Positions 23,943-37,014 of a stretch of DNA of 64,000 bases are shown here, in pieces. The notes below the pieces were generated by a model that saw nothing but the letters and a program-made list of their open reading frames with translations, had not been told where the DNA came from and did no database searches. A program made the position numbers and the translations under genes. Every line of letters begins with the position of its first letter. Positions within the stretch are counted from its first letter, which is position 1. The stretch is from the NCBI GenBank assembly GCA_003255065.1, contig QAOA01002596.1, forward strand, positions 208,280 to 272,279, written 5' to 3'. This DNA is from Cercis canadensis (taxonomy: Eukaryota > Streptophyta > Magnoliopsida > Fabales > Fabaceae).

Positions 23943-25217
23943 CAGAATCAACACATTTATTTCTCGAATTCTCCAAAAGTTTCAATTTTAGTTTTTAAAG
24001 CTGTGAGAAGCTCATTCAAACATACTAAAATTTTAGTAGACTCGATTACAAAAAGAAAAAAAAAAAAATTTCAAGTGAAAACAGAAGTTACAAAAAAAAT
24101 TTGTTTTGAATTCTCCAAAATCTCAATTTTAGCTTTTAAAAGTTGTGAGAAGCTCATCTAAACATAAAAAAAATAATTTTTTTTTAAGAAAAATGAAGCA
24201 CTTTTTTAAGAAAACTATCTATCCAAAGCCCTTAATTTAGATGCCTACATATTGTATCATATGATGAATTTAAATGGTGTGCAAATAGACAAACTCTTGT
24301 ATGTGTGTGGGTTGGAGACAGAGCAAAGCAGAGCAAGTTACCATTAGGCCATGATATTCTCTTGAGTAATGCTCCCTTTTTTTCCTTGCAGAGAAACTTG
24401 TGCAGAGTATTGCAGAAGAACCAGAAAAGTGGGAAGGGAACTGCTTAAAGGGATATCAGAGAGCTTGGGATTGGAAGGAAATTACATAGACAAAGCAATG
24501 AATCTGGATTCTGGTTTGCAAATGATTGCAGCAAATCTATACCCACCTTGTCCAGAACCTGAACTTGCAATGGGAATCCCCCCACATTCTGATCATGGCC
24601 TCTTGAACCTTGTCATACAGAACGGTGTTAGTGGCCTTCAACTGCTACACAATGGCAAGTGGGTCAATGTCAATGCCACTCCCAATTGCTTGTTGGTTTT
24701 TGTGGCTGATCACCTTGAGGTATACAAATACAACCCTGGTTTTTAATGTTTTGGCTTACTTTTACTTCTATGTTTGAGAAGTTTCAGCTTTGCTCCCTAG
24801 TTCCAACTTTGGCAATATTTCAATTTAGTCCAATCAATAACTGTTATTTCTGCAGTGAGAAATGGGTTGACATGATAATATTTTGATGATGTAGCAATTA
24901 TTTGACATGTTATTAACATTACTCTATTGTTTTGAAATATGTGACAACTCGAACTTGTTTTTCTATGGAAGATTTTGAGCAATGGCAAATACAAAAGTGT
25001 GTTGCATCGAGCTGTTGTGAGCAAGAAAGCTACAAGAATGTCCCTAGCATCAGTAATTGCACCATGCTTGGACACAGTTGTAGAGCCAGCACCTGAGCTA
25101 CTAGACAAACAAAGCAATCCAGCAGCATATATTGGAATGACATTTAGAGACTTTTTGGAGCTTACTAGAAGCAACAACCTTTATGGGAAGGCTGTGCTAG
25201 ACAAAGTGAGAATCTGA
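23125..25217 (+). CDS. 2-oxoglutarate/Fe(II)-dependent dioxygenase, copy 6 (divergent, three exons)
   Basis: Exons 23125-23624, 24392-24719 and 24972-25217 give 357 residues. The first exon covers what is exons 1 plus 2 in the other copies: no intron interrupts the segment after EEWGFF. At exactly that point the conserved LINHGI is replaced by VNYHPV. Iron ligands H232, D234 (PHSDHG) and H288 (VLHRAV) and R298-x-S300 are intact. NVNATPN and LSNGKYKS are typical of 2-ODD19-like enzymes. It is the most divergent member and may represent the older, non-duplicated lineage. The intron at 23625-24391 contains A-rich runs and a diverged approximately 60-base direct repeat (about 23968 and 24109). 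Substrate unknown. Confidence 0.88.
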
Positions 25218-26040
25218 AGCTCATGTCATGTGTCCAAGGATTTGAAGTTATATGTAAAAACCAATAATAGTACTCATATTTAGCTCTATAAATTTTAGAA
25301 AACATATAAACAATGAGTTTATATGATACAATATGTTAAACATATAGTGTTAATATTTAGCTCTACAAATTTTAGAGAAAACATATAACCAAAAGATAAT
25401 TATATATGTTAAGAGAATAATCATATAACATTAAAGAATATTTTAGAGATTTCAAGAGAAACCAAATTGAAAGTTCTCTATTTTTTAAGCTAAATAATTT
25501 TTTTCTCAAATTTTTAAAACTAAACAATAAATATTTTTATTAAAAAAATTAACCATTTTATTATATGAACAGTGTTTTTTATACATTTTTAAATATACAA
25601 AATTTAAATTTAAATTTACACTTAACCTACTTAAATTTTTTTCATACAACGTGATCATCATTTCTCTTTTATTTTTTTGTGAAAATCATTTCTCTTGTTG
25701 TAATGTGTATACGTTCTGAATAGGTAAAAAAGCACAGTGAATTTTTATTATAAAATGATTTTAGTTTTTGAAACAAAGAATAATACATAAACTATTTTCA
25801 AATAATAACTGAAATTTTTCGTTTTTTTAAATATATATTTCTTGAAATGGTGATTTATGCAAAAAAAAAAATCTAAATAAGTTCAATGTATAAAATTTCT
25901 CAATAACTATAAGTCCCTAAAATAAAAATTCTCTGTTTATACTCCAAATCTAATAAACGCCGCCAAAAGAAGGGAAAACGAAAGCTAGAAGTTATGGTAA
26001 TGCCCCATCAACCAGGATACCAGTGACAAAATCACTGCTC
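25218..26040. other. intergenic, AT-rich
   Basis: 3' flank of copy 6 and promoter of the PPR gene. A phrase around TTTAGCTCTA is repeated near 25280 and 25356. No gene or clear element. Confidence 0.5.
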
Positions 26041-28603
26041 ATGGCGTCTCGCTCACTGTTCCTCACTCTTAGACGGTAAGCAAATTTTCAAATTTCTCAC
26101 TATAATTTTCCACATGCTCTTGTTTGGTTTCCCAGAAAAAGAGTACAAACGAAGAGAAAATGAATACTTTGAACAAGCCTATGTTCCCATTTTGTGCATT
26201 TGATTCAGCACCCATAAAATTCTGAAGCTTGATTTTTATTCATTTAGCTCACTGAGCTGAGTATTCTAATACCCGGAGTCCGGAATATATGAAAATTCAA
26301 AACTTTCGTTGCTTTTCTCGCATTTTCGAAGTAACCAAACAGATTAGAATTGCTTTGTATTGCATCCCTATTTAACTCACCGAATTGGGTATCCATTATA
26401 GGCGATGCAGTAATAGCGGGTTTATTAACAGTGATTATCAGTCACCAGCTCTTGTCAACAGAGCAAATCTCTCTAGATTTCTCACTTCGGGCGCTCTGAG
26501 AAGTGATTTTGTCGAAGAGAATCCGAATTCCTTGGAAAGTGACGACTTAAGGAGCAGAATTTTCAGGCTACGGCTCCCCAAGCGAAGCGCCACCAACGTT
26601 CTTCAAAGATGGGTCAGCGAAGGGAATCAAATTACGATGTCCGAACTTCGGGAGATATCCAAAGAACTCAGAAAATCTCAGCGTTACAAACATGCTCTAG
26701 AGGTTTGATCCTTCTCACAGTTATTTTCTCAATATGCTGTTTGTTTGCCATGAAAATGAAGGAAAATAGAAATATACAGCATTGGAATTTTATGACTTTG
26801 GGTATTAGTCCTGTGATAGGAATTAGGGAGAATTATCAAAATGGTTCTTTGGAAGAGAGGATAAAGAGATCAATTTTGCCATGAGGGGTAGGGAAATTTA
26901 GAACTATCATCAGCTTAATAGGTAGCAGATCAAAAAACTAAAACTACAAAAGTAATATCTTGCAAAATTGAAGTCGCCTGTGGCAAGCATTCTGCTATGC
27001 ACCATTTCTGTTTTCTGCTCTTTCACAGAACGTCCAGCAGCTGGGAAAGCAAATAAGAAGACTTAAAAGACCACAAAACTCAGCTCAGCTAAGAGTATTG
27101 AATTAGTTTTGCTCCAACAAACGACAAATTTCAATTACTGGCTAATACTTGTATGGTTTCTGATTAATATCACATCTGTTGTTCTGGTTGATGATAAGAT
27201 TGCGTTTGACTTGGCCAGCTTCATGAGTAAGGTTGTCTTCTTTGGTTGGTTGTTCAATAATCTGGTTATTTTTCCATGAGGGGGAAAAATTATTGAAGAC
27301 GAATTAAGCTGTGCTGGAGGATGGTAAACCTGTAAGTTGAGATTATTACAAATGAGGAGTTAACACTTGCACAGCAAAAGCCTTACATATATGCTTACCT
27401 GAATTGCATCTATGAGCTACCCATCAAGAATTGACTAGTGGATCCTATCTTTAAAATTCATCACTAACATTCTATCAATTGAAACTCTTGAGGAAATTGA
27501 TGCGAGTAACAAAGTTTAAAACGTTAAGGTGTATTTTGCCCATTTTGGGTATAATTTTTCTTTTCATTACTAGGAGTCATATAATGCCTGGGTTGGCAGA
27601 TGGAGATCATAGTATTTACCCTTTTAAAATGTCTCAATTTTCCTTCAAAGATGATCTGAATGTTCATTGTTGACACTGATAGAACAGTTTGCAATACTTA
27701 TGATTGCAGATAACAGAATGGATGGTTACTCATGAAGAATATGAGTTATCAGACTCTGATTATGCAGCCCGCATAGACTTGATGACCAAAGTTTTTGGCA
27801 TTGATGCTGCAGAGCGCTACTTTGAGCGCCTACCTCTTGCTGCAAAAACAAGTGAAACCTACAATGCCCTCCTTCATTCTTATGCAGGAGCAAAATTGAC
27901 TGAAAAGGCTGAGGAGCTTTATCTGAGGATGAAGGATTCAAACCTTTCCATTGATGCCCTTGCTTACAATGAAATGATGACTCTGTACATGTCAGTTGGG
28001 CAGGTGGAAAAGGTCCCATTGGTTGTTGAAGAACTGAAACGACAGAAGGTCGCACCAGATATCTTCACTTACAATCTATGGATAAGTTCTTGTGCTGCTA
28101 CACTAAATATTGATGAAGTTAGAAGGATACTTGATGAAATGAGCCATGATGCTGGTTCTAATGAAAGCTGGGTGAGATATTCCAACCTTTCCAAAATATA
28201 TGTTACTGTAGGTCATCTTGATAATGCAGATTCTAACTCACTTGTTGAAGCTGAGAAAAGGATCACCCAAAGGGAATGGATAACATATGACTTCCTCATC
28301 ATTCTGTATGCCGGGTTGGGAAGTAAGCATAAACTTGATCAGATATGGAAATCATTGAGAATGACGAAGCAGAAAATGATTAGCAGGAATTATATCTGCA
28401 TTATTTCTTCGTATCTGATGCTTGGCCATATGAAAGAAGTAGGAGAAGTTATTGATCAATGGCAGCAATCAACTACCACAGATGTTGATGTGCATGCATG
28501 TGAAAGGCTTATGGATGCATTAATAGACATTGGGTTGCCTGAAATAGCCAACAATTTGAATATGATTCTCACTCAGAAGAACCTCAATCCAGGAAGCAAT
28601 TAA
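26041..28603 (+). CDS. P-class pentatricopeptide repeat protein, At5g09450-like
   Basis: Three exons, 26041-26075, 26402-26702 and 27710-28603, join in frame (phases 2 and 0) to 409 residues. The short first exon encodes an Arg/Ser-rich N-terminus (MASRSLFLTLRRR) fitting a mitochondrial presequence. RIFRLRLPKRS and WVSEGNQITMSEL precede a run of degenerate 35-residue helical repeats, e.g. TYNALLHSYAGAKLTEKAEE, AYNEMMTLYMSVGQVEKV, TYNLWISSC. P-class PPR proteins bind organellar RNA and affect its stability or translation. No E, DYW or SMR domain follows. The sequence and length recall Arabidopsis At5g09450, a predicted mitochondrial protein (from memory). The RNA target is unknown. Confidence 0.85.
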
Positions 28604-30522
28604 GTAGGAGAACTACTAGCAAAAATTTGGTATTTCCAGTTTTAGAGATCAGAAGAGAATGTATGTATACTTCATAGATCCATCCAAAATGAATAACCTC
28701 CTGTGGATGGCAGTTTTGCATTGCTTTTCTGGAGATGTGAGCTTCCATTGCTTCTTATTTTATACATTTTATATCGCTTACTGATTGAGTCATTGGCAAG
28801 CATCCTTGCTGTTGTAATAGCCTAGAGCCTAATCTTCCCATTTTGTGATATTATAATAATGCTGCAGTGATATTTAAACGTTTTTCTATAGATTGATTGA
28901 TTGCCACTGAGCGTGGTTATCATTAAAAAAAAAAAAAAACTCGTGTTATTGCATCAGCAATTACAATAGCTTAGGAACATTGGACTGTGAAATAGACCTT
29001 TTTCTATACTTGCCTATTTGAATATTGACTAATTATTTGTGAAGCGATGTGGTAGCAATGAGCTTGCACCGAAAATGCACTACTTCACTTGTCGAAGGAT
29101 ATAACTTAAAATGTGCACAGAGCTGCCATAACTTCAGTTTAAGTACTTACCGTTTATTTAAAAACTCAGGCCATGAAGACAAATAATAGCAAAAAATGAA
29201 AAAGGTCAGAGACAAATATTTGAATAATTATGAAAAATTATTAATATCTTGTTTTGGTTTGATAACTTTGAGCAAAAGTCCAGTTTACAATTTATTTATT
29301 CACTGTTGCCTGTTTTTTGTTTTTTGTCCTAATTTATGATGTTATTAACACTAGTAATCTACCTTTGCTACCAGGGGGATTCTTCCATAGATAGAGACAG
29401 AGGCCATACCTCAAATGCGAGGGCATGGGTTCTCTATGGATTAAATTTAGCGTTTACTTTTGTACGAATCACATAGATTTCCTGACCCCAACTCAACTAT
29501 CATACACGAGTTTCAGGGTTATCCGCCATAAAATCTGTAGGATCTTTAGGCAAAACTGCCTACAGATAACTTACTGAGTAATCAATCTTAAATATGGAAC
29601 CTACCCTTTCTTCTGTCTTTTCTCCTTCTTCTTCTTCTTTTCTGTGCAGGAGCCCTAAAACAGTAACTTAAGAGCTACGCACTACTTTCACTAATTATCT
29701 TAATAGACTCCTTATGTTGAAAAGGATCAAAACCCACGCCTTTGCCAGGAGTGGATTGAGAAAATCTTATGACTTTTTTTCTGCTATCATCTCTTAACTG
29801 ATTAGGCTCAATCCCATTTTCCTTTTGTGTACTTTTATGGATTAAATTTAGCGTTTAGTTTTGTACGAATCACATAGATTTCCTGACCCCAACTCAACTA
29901 TCATACACGAGTTTCAGGGTTATCCGCCATAAAATCCGCAGGATCTTTAGGCAAAACTGCCTACAGATAACTTACCGAGTAATCAATCTTAAATATGGAA
30001 CCTACCCTTTCTTCTATCTTTTCTCCTTCTTCTTCTTCTTTTCTGTGCAGGAGCGCTAAAACAGTAACTTAAGAGCTACGCACTACTTTCACTAATTATC
30101 TTAATAGACTCCTTATGTTGAAAAGGATCAAAACCCACGCCTTTGCCAGGAGTGGATTGAGAAAATTTTATGACTTTTTTTCTGCTATCATCTCTTAACT
30201 GATTAGGCTCAATCCCATTTTCCTTTTGTGTACTTTTATGGATTTTCCTATCCAATCCTTTGTTGTTTTATTGAATAAACAAAACAGAAAGGATTCTATC
30301 TTTTTGCCAAAGTCTGATGAGATTTAGGCCAGAACTGGCCGTACCCTGTTTTTGTATATTTATTTCTTGTGGGTGGATATGCAGCTTAGGTACCACATTC
30401 TCAGAAAATCCACAATATTGGAGTCAGATTTCCTCCTCCAGAGAAAAATCCAGAATCAGAAACGCCAAGAGTGAGATAGAGAAAGAAATTCAAGTCAAAA
30501 CCATTTAAACACCATCTCCACC
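28604..30522. other. intergenic with 401-bp tandem repeat
   Basis: 3' flank of the PPR gene, then the two-copy repeat at 29436-30243, then the promoter and leader of the GT61 gene. No coding sequence supported. Confidence 0.5.
29436..30243. repeat. tandem duplication, two units of about 401 bp
   Basis: ATGGATTAAATTTAGCGTTT occurs at 29436 and again at 29837. The 401 bases after each are almost identical, ending at TTTTATGGATT near 30243. Only scattered substitutions separate the copies (e.g. GCGTTTACTTT/GCGTTTAGTTT, ATCTGTAGG/ATCCGCAGG), so the duplication is recent. Confidence 0.9.
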
Positions 30523-32778
30523 ATGACCAGAATATCTCCAGAAATAGGCAAAAGCCCCAAAAAGCCTCACCATATCAAGCACAGTCAACGTAGCCTCTTC
30601 TCCCCCATTTGCTTCTATTCCCCCAAGCTCTCCATCTTCATCCTCATGACCTGTGTCACCCTCTTCACCCTCTTGCATATCAGATTCTCCCTTCAAACCC
30701 TACCATCATTGCCCACCTCTTCACTCCCATGGACTCTCATGTACCAGTGGCAAAATGTAATCTTTAACTCTACGATCACCTCCACCAACTACACCAATGA
30801 GCTCAACTCCATGTTTCTGCACAAGCTTCGCCAATCAGTCACATTTCTTCCCCTCAAAGACCTCCGTTATGCCCATGCTGCCCTTAATGGCCACACATGG
30901 TTCATGAGCTCCATGTATGACACCCACCAAGAAGGTGAGGTCCAATACCAACAATTCCCATCACAATCCTCACAGGGTAGGCTTCTATGCCTCAAAGGGA
31001 AAGATACCCATGATGGGTCTTGGAACTCTTATGCTCTAGCTTGGCCAGAAGCTTTGCCCCATAATGCTACATTCATGAAAGGTTTAACCTTTGTGTCATA
31101 TAACCATTACAACTATGACAATTTGTGGCATGGTTTATCAGCTGTGGTCCCATTTGTGGCTTGGCATAAGAAGAACAATTGCTCACTACCCACAAGGTGG
31201 GTTTTGTATCATTGGGGTGAGCTCAGATTCAAGATGGGCTTGTGGGTGAAGACCATGATGGAGGCTACATTTGGTGGGCCACTAAATATTGAAGGCTTTG
31301 ATGAAATTGATGAAGATAGGCCAGTTTGCTTTGAGAAAGCTGTGGTTATGAGGCACAATGAAGGTGGCATGTCCAGGGAGAGGAGGATGGAGGTATATGA
31401 TCTATTGAGGTGCAACGCCAGAATCTTTTGTAATGTGAGCTTGGAGAATAGGAGCAAAGAGATAGGGATGACTTTGTTTATGAGGACAGGGCCAAGATCC
31501 TTTAAGAATGAAACAATTGTGACTGAGACCTTTCACAAGGAGTGTGCTAAGGTGGAGGGTTGCCGGTTGATGGTGGCTCATTCCAATCATCTCAGCTTTT
31601 GTGAGCAGGTAAGTGGTTATTAATTTAAGCACTTGTAGAAATAATTTTATCACTTGAACCTTTGTTGCTGGGTTGTGAACTGGATAAATGGTAAAGTGGG
31701 AAAAACATGAACACCACTAAAGCAAAATTTGCCTTGCACCCCATGTACAAACCTAGATCCAACAGATGAAGTCAGTATCTCCCGGCTTCCATAAGAAAGT
31801 TTATTTTTCTTTTTTCGCTAATGAAAAAAAAGGTCTCATGGTGAGCTTCATTGACCCTGCCACTAAAACCCAGACCACCTTGGCAAAAGCCACTCTTAGT
31901 AGCAATTGAGCATGCTATCACTGACTCTTGAGTCTCATGAAGAGGACTCTCAAGTCTCAACACTAAAAATCAATCCTCATTCAAACTCAGGTTTCCTAAT
32001 CATGAACCCATCCCAAGAGGCTTTTTTCTTTTTTTAATCTTACTCTTTCAGCCTGATAAGTGGGAGAGGAGTCTGAGATATTGGCCCATATATATTAAAC
32101 TACGTGGATAGGCCCAGTTATTAGGTTCAACCAAATTTGAGCAGGCCCAAAATACTTCTCATTTGATTCTTATCTTCAGAAGAAATCCACAACATCTCCA
32201 CTCTAATACTTTTGCCAAATTATCTTTTCTGTTTTCATGACTACATATCTACAATGCCCATCTACTCAGGAACAGAAATATCATTAAAGATTTAAGAATC
32301 TCATTGCCTTATGCTTCAGACCAAATGGTCAATTCACAAAGATTTGCCCAGATGAGTTATATATTTGTATGTGTTAATGCAGGTGAAGTTGATGAGTATG
32401 ACAGATATTTTAATATCCCCACATGGTGCTCAATTGACCAACTTGTTCTTAATGGATAGAAACAGTAGTGTCATGGAATTCTTTCCCAAAGGTTGGCTAA
32501 AGCTTGCTGGTGTTGGCCAATATGTCTTCCATTGGATGGCTAGCTGGTCAGGGATGAAACACCAAGGAGCTTGGCGGGACCCAAATGGAGATCACTGTCC
32601 CTATTCAGAAGATGATCGCAGATGCATGTCTATATACAAAAGTAGTACAATTGGACACAATCAAACCCAGTTTTCTGAGTGGGCTACAAATGTTTTGGCT
32701 GAGGTAAAGGCAAGAAAAAAGGAAGAAGCTTCAATGAAGAACACAGTTACTAGGTCTATTGGCTGTGGTTGTGCTTAA
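30523..32778 (+). CDS. glycosyltransferase family 61 (EOGT-like) protein
   Basis: Exons 30523-31608 and 32383-32778 give 493 residues. A basic N-terminus is followed by one hydrophobic segment at residues 36-53 (LSIFILMTCVTLFTLLHI), the topology of a type II Golgi membrane enzyme, then a Ser/Thr/Pro stem and a DUF563/GT61 catalytic domain. Visible hallmarks are SYNHYNYDNLWHGLSAVVPF, FMRTGPRSFKN, and near the C-terminus ISPHGAQLTNLFLM, which resembles the conserved HGA region of GT61 enzymes. Several N-x-S/T sites lie on the luminal side. Plant members near this clade are annotated as EGF-domain O-GlcNAc transferase-like, others as xylan arabinosyl- or xylosyltransferases; the donor and acceptor here are not decidable. 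The intron (31609-32382) is unremarkable. Confidence 0.88.
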
Positions 32779-34538
32779 AATCTACTACTTTTTTTAATCA
32801 ACGATTCTTTCAGATCCATACATAGTATTTAACGTAATTTCCCAGAGTTACTCAAGTGAAACAAGTGTTTTTTTTTCTTTTTTTCTTTTTGTTTCTTTCG
32901 TTTGAAAATAAGAAAATCGAATCCATATACTTGCTAAAATTGATTTTTGTGAATTCAGTAATGATAATTGGCTAGTAGCCCAAAGCAAATATATGTATCA
33001 AACTCTCAATCAAAATGGAGTGGGGTGCAAGGGAAACAAATGAGTGGTTGAGATTCAATGGCCATAAATGTTTCAGTGCCCATTTTCATTGATATGCATA
33101 GGAGTTTGAAGCCATTTTAAGTTAAGAACAAAGTCATTCACGTAAGTCTTTCTATACGCACAACTATATTTCAAGTTTCATGTAAGACTTGGATTGATGT
33201 AGCTATCTAGCACACGTTTGGGCATGGCCCAAAACAAAATAGCACAGGTTTGGGGATAAAATGATTGGTAGAATGGTACAAATCTCAGCATCAGTGATAA
33301 CACCTAGAGAGTATACAGAATGCATAATATATGAGATGCATTATTGGATTGGAGGAGGGAATGGGTCTTAAAATATGCCTAAGAAATGGGGAGTGTACAT
33401 CAATTTTCAGCTTCTAGTTAAGGGTTCAATGCAATATGCTGGGCCATAACCCTACAGCCAGTAGGCACTGCATGTGGGGGAAAGTTGGAGCCTACACGGC
33501 ACAACTCCCACCATCAACTTGGGAACACACCTCTCTTTTTCACAAATTCTATGAATCATGATCACCAATTAATGTTTACTTATTTACACTTGCACCAATC
33601 ATGCCAGACTTTGAGGGTTTTACCTTTCTCTTCCTCCCGTTTTCATTCAATTTTCTTGCTTACTTCGTAGTAATAAATTGAAAATTATTATTATTATTAT
33701 TCTTAGAGCAAATTATATAATTAAATCTTATTATCTAAATATTTATTTTGTAAATCTTATAACTTTTAAATTATATTCTGCATTTTAATTATGATAAATT
33801 TATGGTAATATATAAAATTGGTGACAGTTATATTATTTTCTTGAAGTTGAAAGATATCTAATTAAGTAATGCGATCATAAATATGGCTGGTCCAACAAAT
33901 CTAGATGTGACTTTAAAAAATTAAAGCTTCATTCGGTCAGAACTCAGAACAGGGACCTCAATGATTTAGAAATGCCCTATAATTTTTATCACAAAAATCA
34001 GATAAGAAAGAACAAACCAGTCATATTAAATATGTTAATTATGAGCTAAATAATCCAAAATATCACAACATTTGAGTATTTTTTCTAAAATAAATTTATA
34101 CACACAATCCAAAATTAATTATTGTTTTCATTTTTGAATCTAGTAATGTATTAAGAATTTCAGTATTCCTTTTTTTTTTTAGTAATTTGACTATAATTTA
34201 AGTTCAAACACGTAACTCATAAGCTTTGAAGATAATTTCAGTAGACTAGAACATGCTAGAGAATTTTAACTATCAGGACTTAAATCATTACAAATTAAGT
34301 TGATTTTTTTTATTTCCTTGTGACATATGATCTTTCATTTTATAATTGCCAAAATAAATTGATGGGTGTATAATTGGCACTAGAAGGAGGCATGGCAACC
34401 ATACTCTCATCCACTTATGAAAGGACCCACCCCTCTTATCTTCATTTGCCAAGCCAATCTTTCAAATATCCAAGAAATAGTTTCTTGCCTGCCTAAGAGA
34501 AAACAAGAATTTTAGCAGCAGGAGTAGCCACAGATGCA

Positions 34539-34853
34539 ACCGCTAGCTGCAGATGAATTCATTGGCAATTATGGTAACATTTAAATATTTGCAAATATAA
34601 GTAGAAATAAATATTATAATGTCATTTATTTATTAAATATTGAAACATATGTTAGTATAAATAAAGTTTTATTACACAGGAATCAATATAATTTCNACCG
34701 TTAACTGCAGATGAATTCATTGGCAATTATGGTAACATTTAAATATTTGGAAATATAAGTAGAAATAAATATTACAATGTCATTTATTTATTAAATATTG
34801 AAACATATGTTAGTATAAATAAAGTTTTATTACACAGGAATCAATATAATTTC
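34539..34853. repeat. 157-bp direct repeat around a single N
   Basis: Bases 34539-34695 recur at 34697-34853 with only a few changes, separated by one N at 34696. The arrangement suggests two overlapping contig ends that were not merged, rather than a biological duplication. Confidence 0.85.
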
Positions 34854-35829
34854 TCTAAAATTAACAACATAGAATGTTTTAAAATAGATTTTTTTTTATA
34901 TGAGTTTTAAAATAGATATAAAGAGTTAAGACTAATTTACTCTGTAATATTATAAATTAAAAAATATATTGACCATAATGTGTTGTTATGAAAGAATGAA
35001 AAGGTATAAAAAAAAAAACTAGTTTTATGAATATGATTTGATCTAGGTAATGAAAAATACAATGCAACACTAATCTATTTAAATATATGATATAAAATAC
35101 CAAAAAAAAAATCCCCATAACATTTTACAATTTGGTTTAAAACATATTCTATATTTTCAATTAATTATACATCACATATTATCTTATTTCTCTTTTTTTC
35201 TCTATGACAAAGATTTACAAGATGTAGAGAGTAATATTTCTATATAAATAAATCTTTTACTCTTCTGTTATATAAAAATAAAAATAAAAATTTCAATAAT
35301 TTATACCCAAAAAAATATCAATTATCTACTATAATATCTTTTAAGAAAATGGAATAAGAAATTAATATTTGCATTTATCTTTTTAAATTGAAATGGGTGG
35401 AGGAATTTGAAGAATAGGACACATGAGGGAGGAACTGCAAGTCTGGAAGAGAAAAGAAAAAGGGGGGAGGGAGGGGTCCGGGGACATAGGAATAGAGATA
35501 TAAAAGGGAAGAGGGGGCCTTATTTGCTTGAGGTAACCACAAGGAAGAATAATTTTTTTGAAAAATATAAAAGTTTTATATTTTTGAAAAAAAATTATCT
35601 GTCATGTAAGATCCAAAAGTTAAATTGAGTAATCAGCTATGACTTTTGATATGAAACAATATATTGTGGGTCTACACCTATAATGTTGTCTTGCTTGTCC
35701 TCATTCTAATTAAAATGGCACAACAATAGTAAACAAATTTAATAAAAAAAATTAATATAAAAATCACCATTCATTTTTTAAATCTTCTATTGTTTTAGTA
35801 TCAAATCGGTAGACGGTTTTAGTAATTGT

Positions 35830-35941
35830 TTATTAATATTATGAGTATTTTCACTTTACTCAATTGGACATGAAACTAATCTCGCCTAAGGATTAAAGTA
35901 ATTACGATTGTCTCTCTCTCGAAAATACTCTTACTGGTCCC
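35830..35941. repeat. dispersed repeat, copy also at 55234-55341
   Basis: Shares GAGTATTTTCACTTTA, a diverged middle, and CTCTTACTGGTCC/TTCTTACTGGACC with 55234-55341, same orientation. Probably an old transposon fragment; family not recognised. Confidence 0.5.
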
Positions 35942-36809
35942 TTTTAGTATTTAAATATGTATGTGAATATTTGTATACACTTATCTATGTTTTTGCTTGT
36001 ATCTTTATACATATAATTTGTTCTAATAATGAAAATTTTAAATAATTTATAAGAATTTTTATGTTCAAATCACTCTATTGTTTGCTATTTTTTATAGCTC
36101 AAAAAAAGTGTTTAAACATATATTTTGAAGCCATAGTTGATTAATGAAGGGTTCCCTTCAAATAATATAATGATAGAAAGTTAGAAACTGATATTGTAGT
36201 CACTCACAAAAAATCACTTAAGAACCCTTTCATTTCAATATGCTATTTTTGAACTGAAATTATCAAATCAATTCCCAAAAGAGATATTAAAAGGTTCATA
36301 ACAGTAAAAAGGTTTGACTCTTTTGATTGCAATGCACTGAATGCATTGTGGGGACAAATGTCAAGAGCCTTACAGAAAAGGTTTTGCATAGGAGCCAAGT
36401 ACCCATACTATATTTAGAGGGGGAATGCTTATCACTTCTAATAGTGCTTCAAAAGAAACTACATTAGCAAAATAGCCTTATGCTCATTCATCAAAATGCC
36501 CCTTCACTGTATAAGATTTTTTATTGTTCACAATAAAGGAACAAAAGTGAAATTTGACCATTCAATATATGCTGATATAAAGAGAAAAAAAATCCAAACA
36601 TCATGGGGCCCCAAATTACCACCAAATGGGGATTTGTCACAATATAATCTACCTAACTTGTACCCTGCATTTAATGCCAATAGAACACAAAGAATATTAT
36701 TTTCATACACCTATTTTTATATATCAATATATATACAATATCTAAATTTAACTAACTATTAATTGAAATATAATAATTTTTTTTTAATTTTTTTTTATAT
36801 GACTTCAAT

Positions 36810-37014
36810 TTTATTCATGTCGTAAGTCAAGTGTTTAGACACCATTTCTCCACCACAAAAGCATCAGAAGACAATGCAATTTTCATTTTCAATCAATTGC
36901 ATAGCTACCGTNTTTATTCATGTCGTAAGTCAAGTGTTTAGACACCATTTCTCCACCACAAAAGCAACAGAAGACAATGCAATTTTCATTTTCAATCAAT
37001 TGCATAGCTACCGT
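36810..37014. repeat. 102-bp direct repeat around a single N
   Basis: Bases 36810-36911 (TTTATTCATGTCGTAAGTCA onwards) recur at 36913-37014 with one clear mismatch, separated by N36912. Probably unmerged contig ends. Confidence 0.85.

Noticed and set aside
30317-30508. 63-residue frame ending 14 bases before the GT61 start as a regulatory uORF
   Set aside because: No sequence pattern or known family link, and the transcript start is unknown.
36496-36762. 88-residue frame before NPH3
   Set aside because: AT-rich chance frame, no recognisable domain.
34539-37014. Biological tandem duplications before NPH3
   Set aside because: Each has a single N exactly between the copies, which points to assembly joins.
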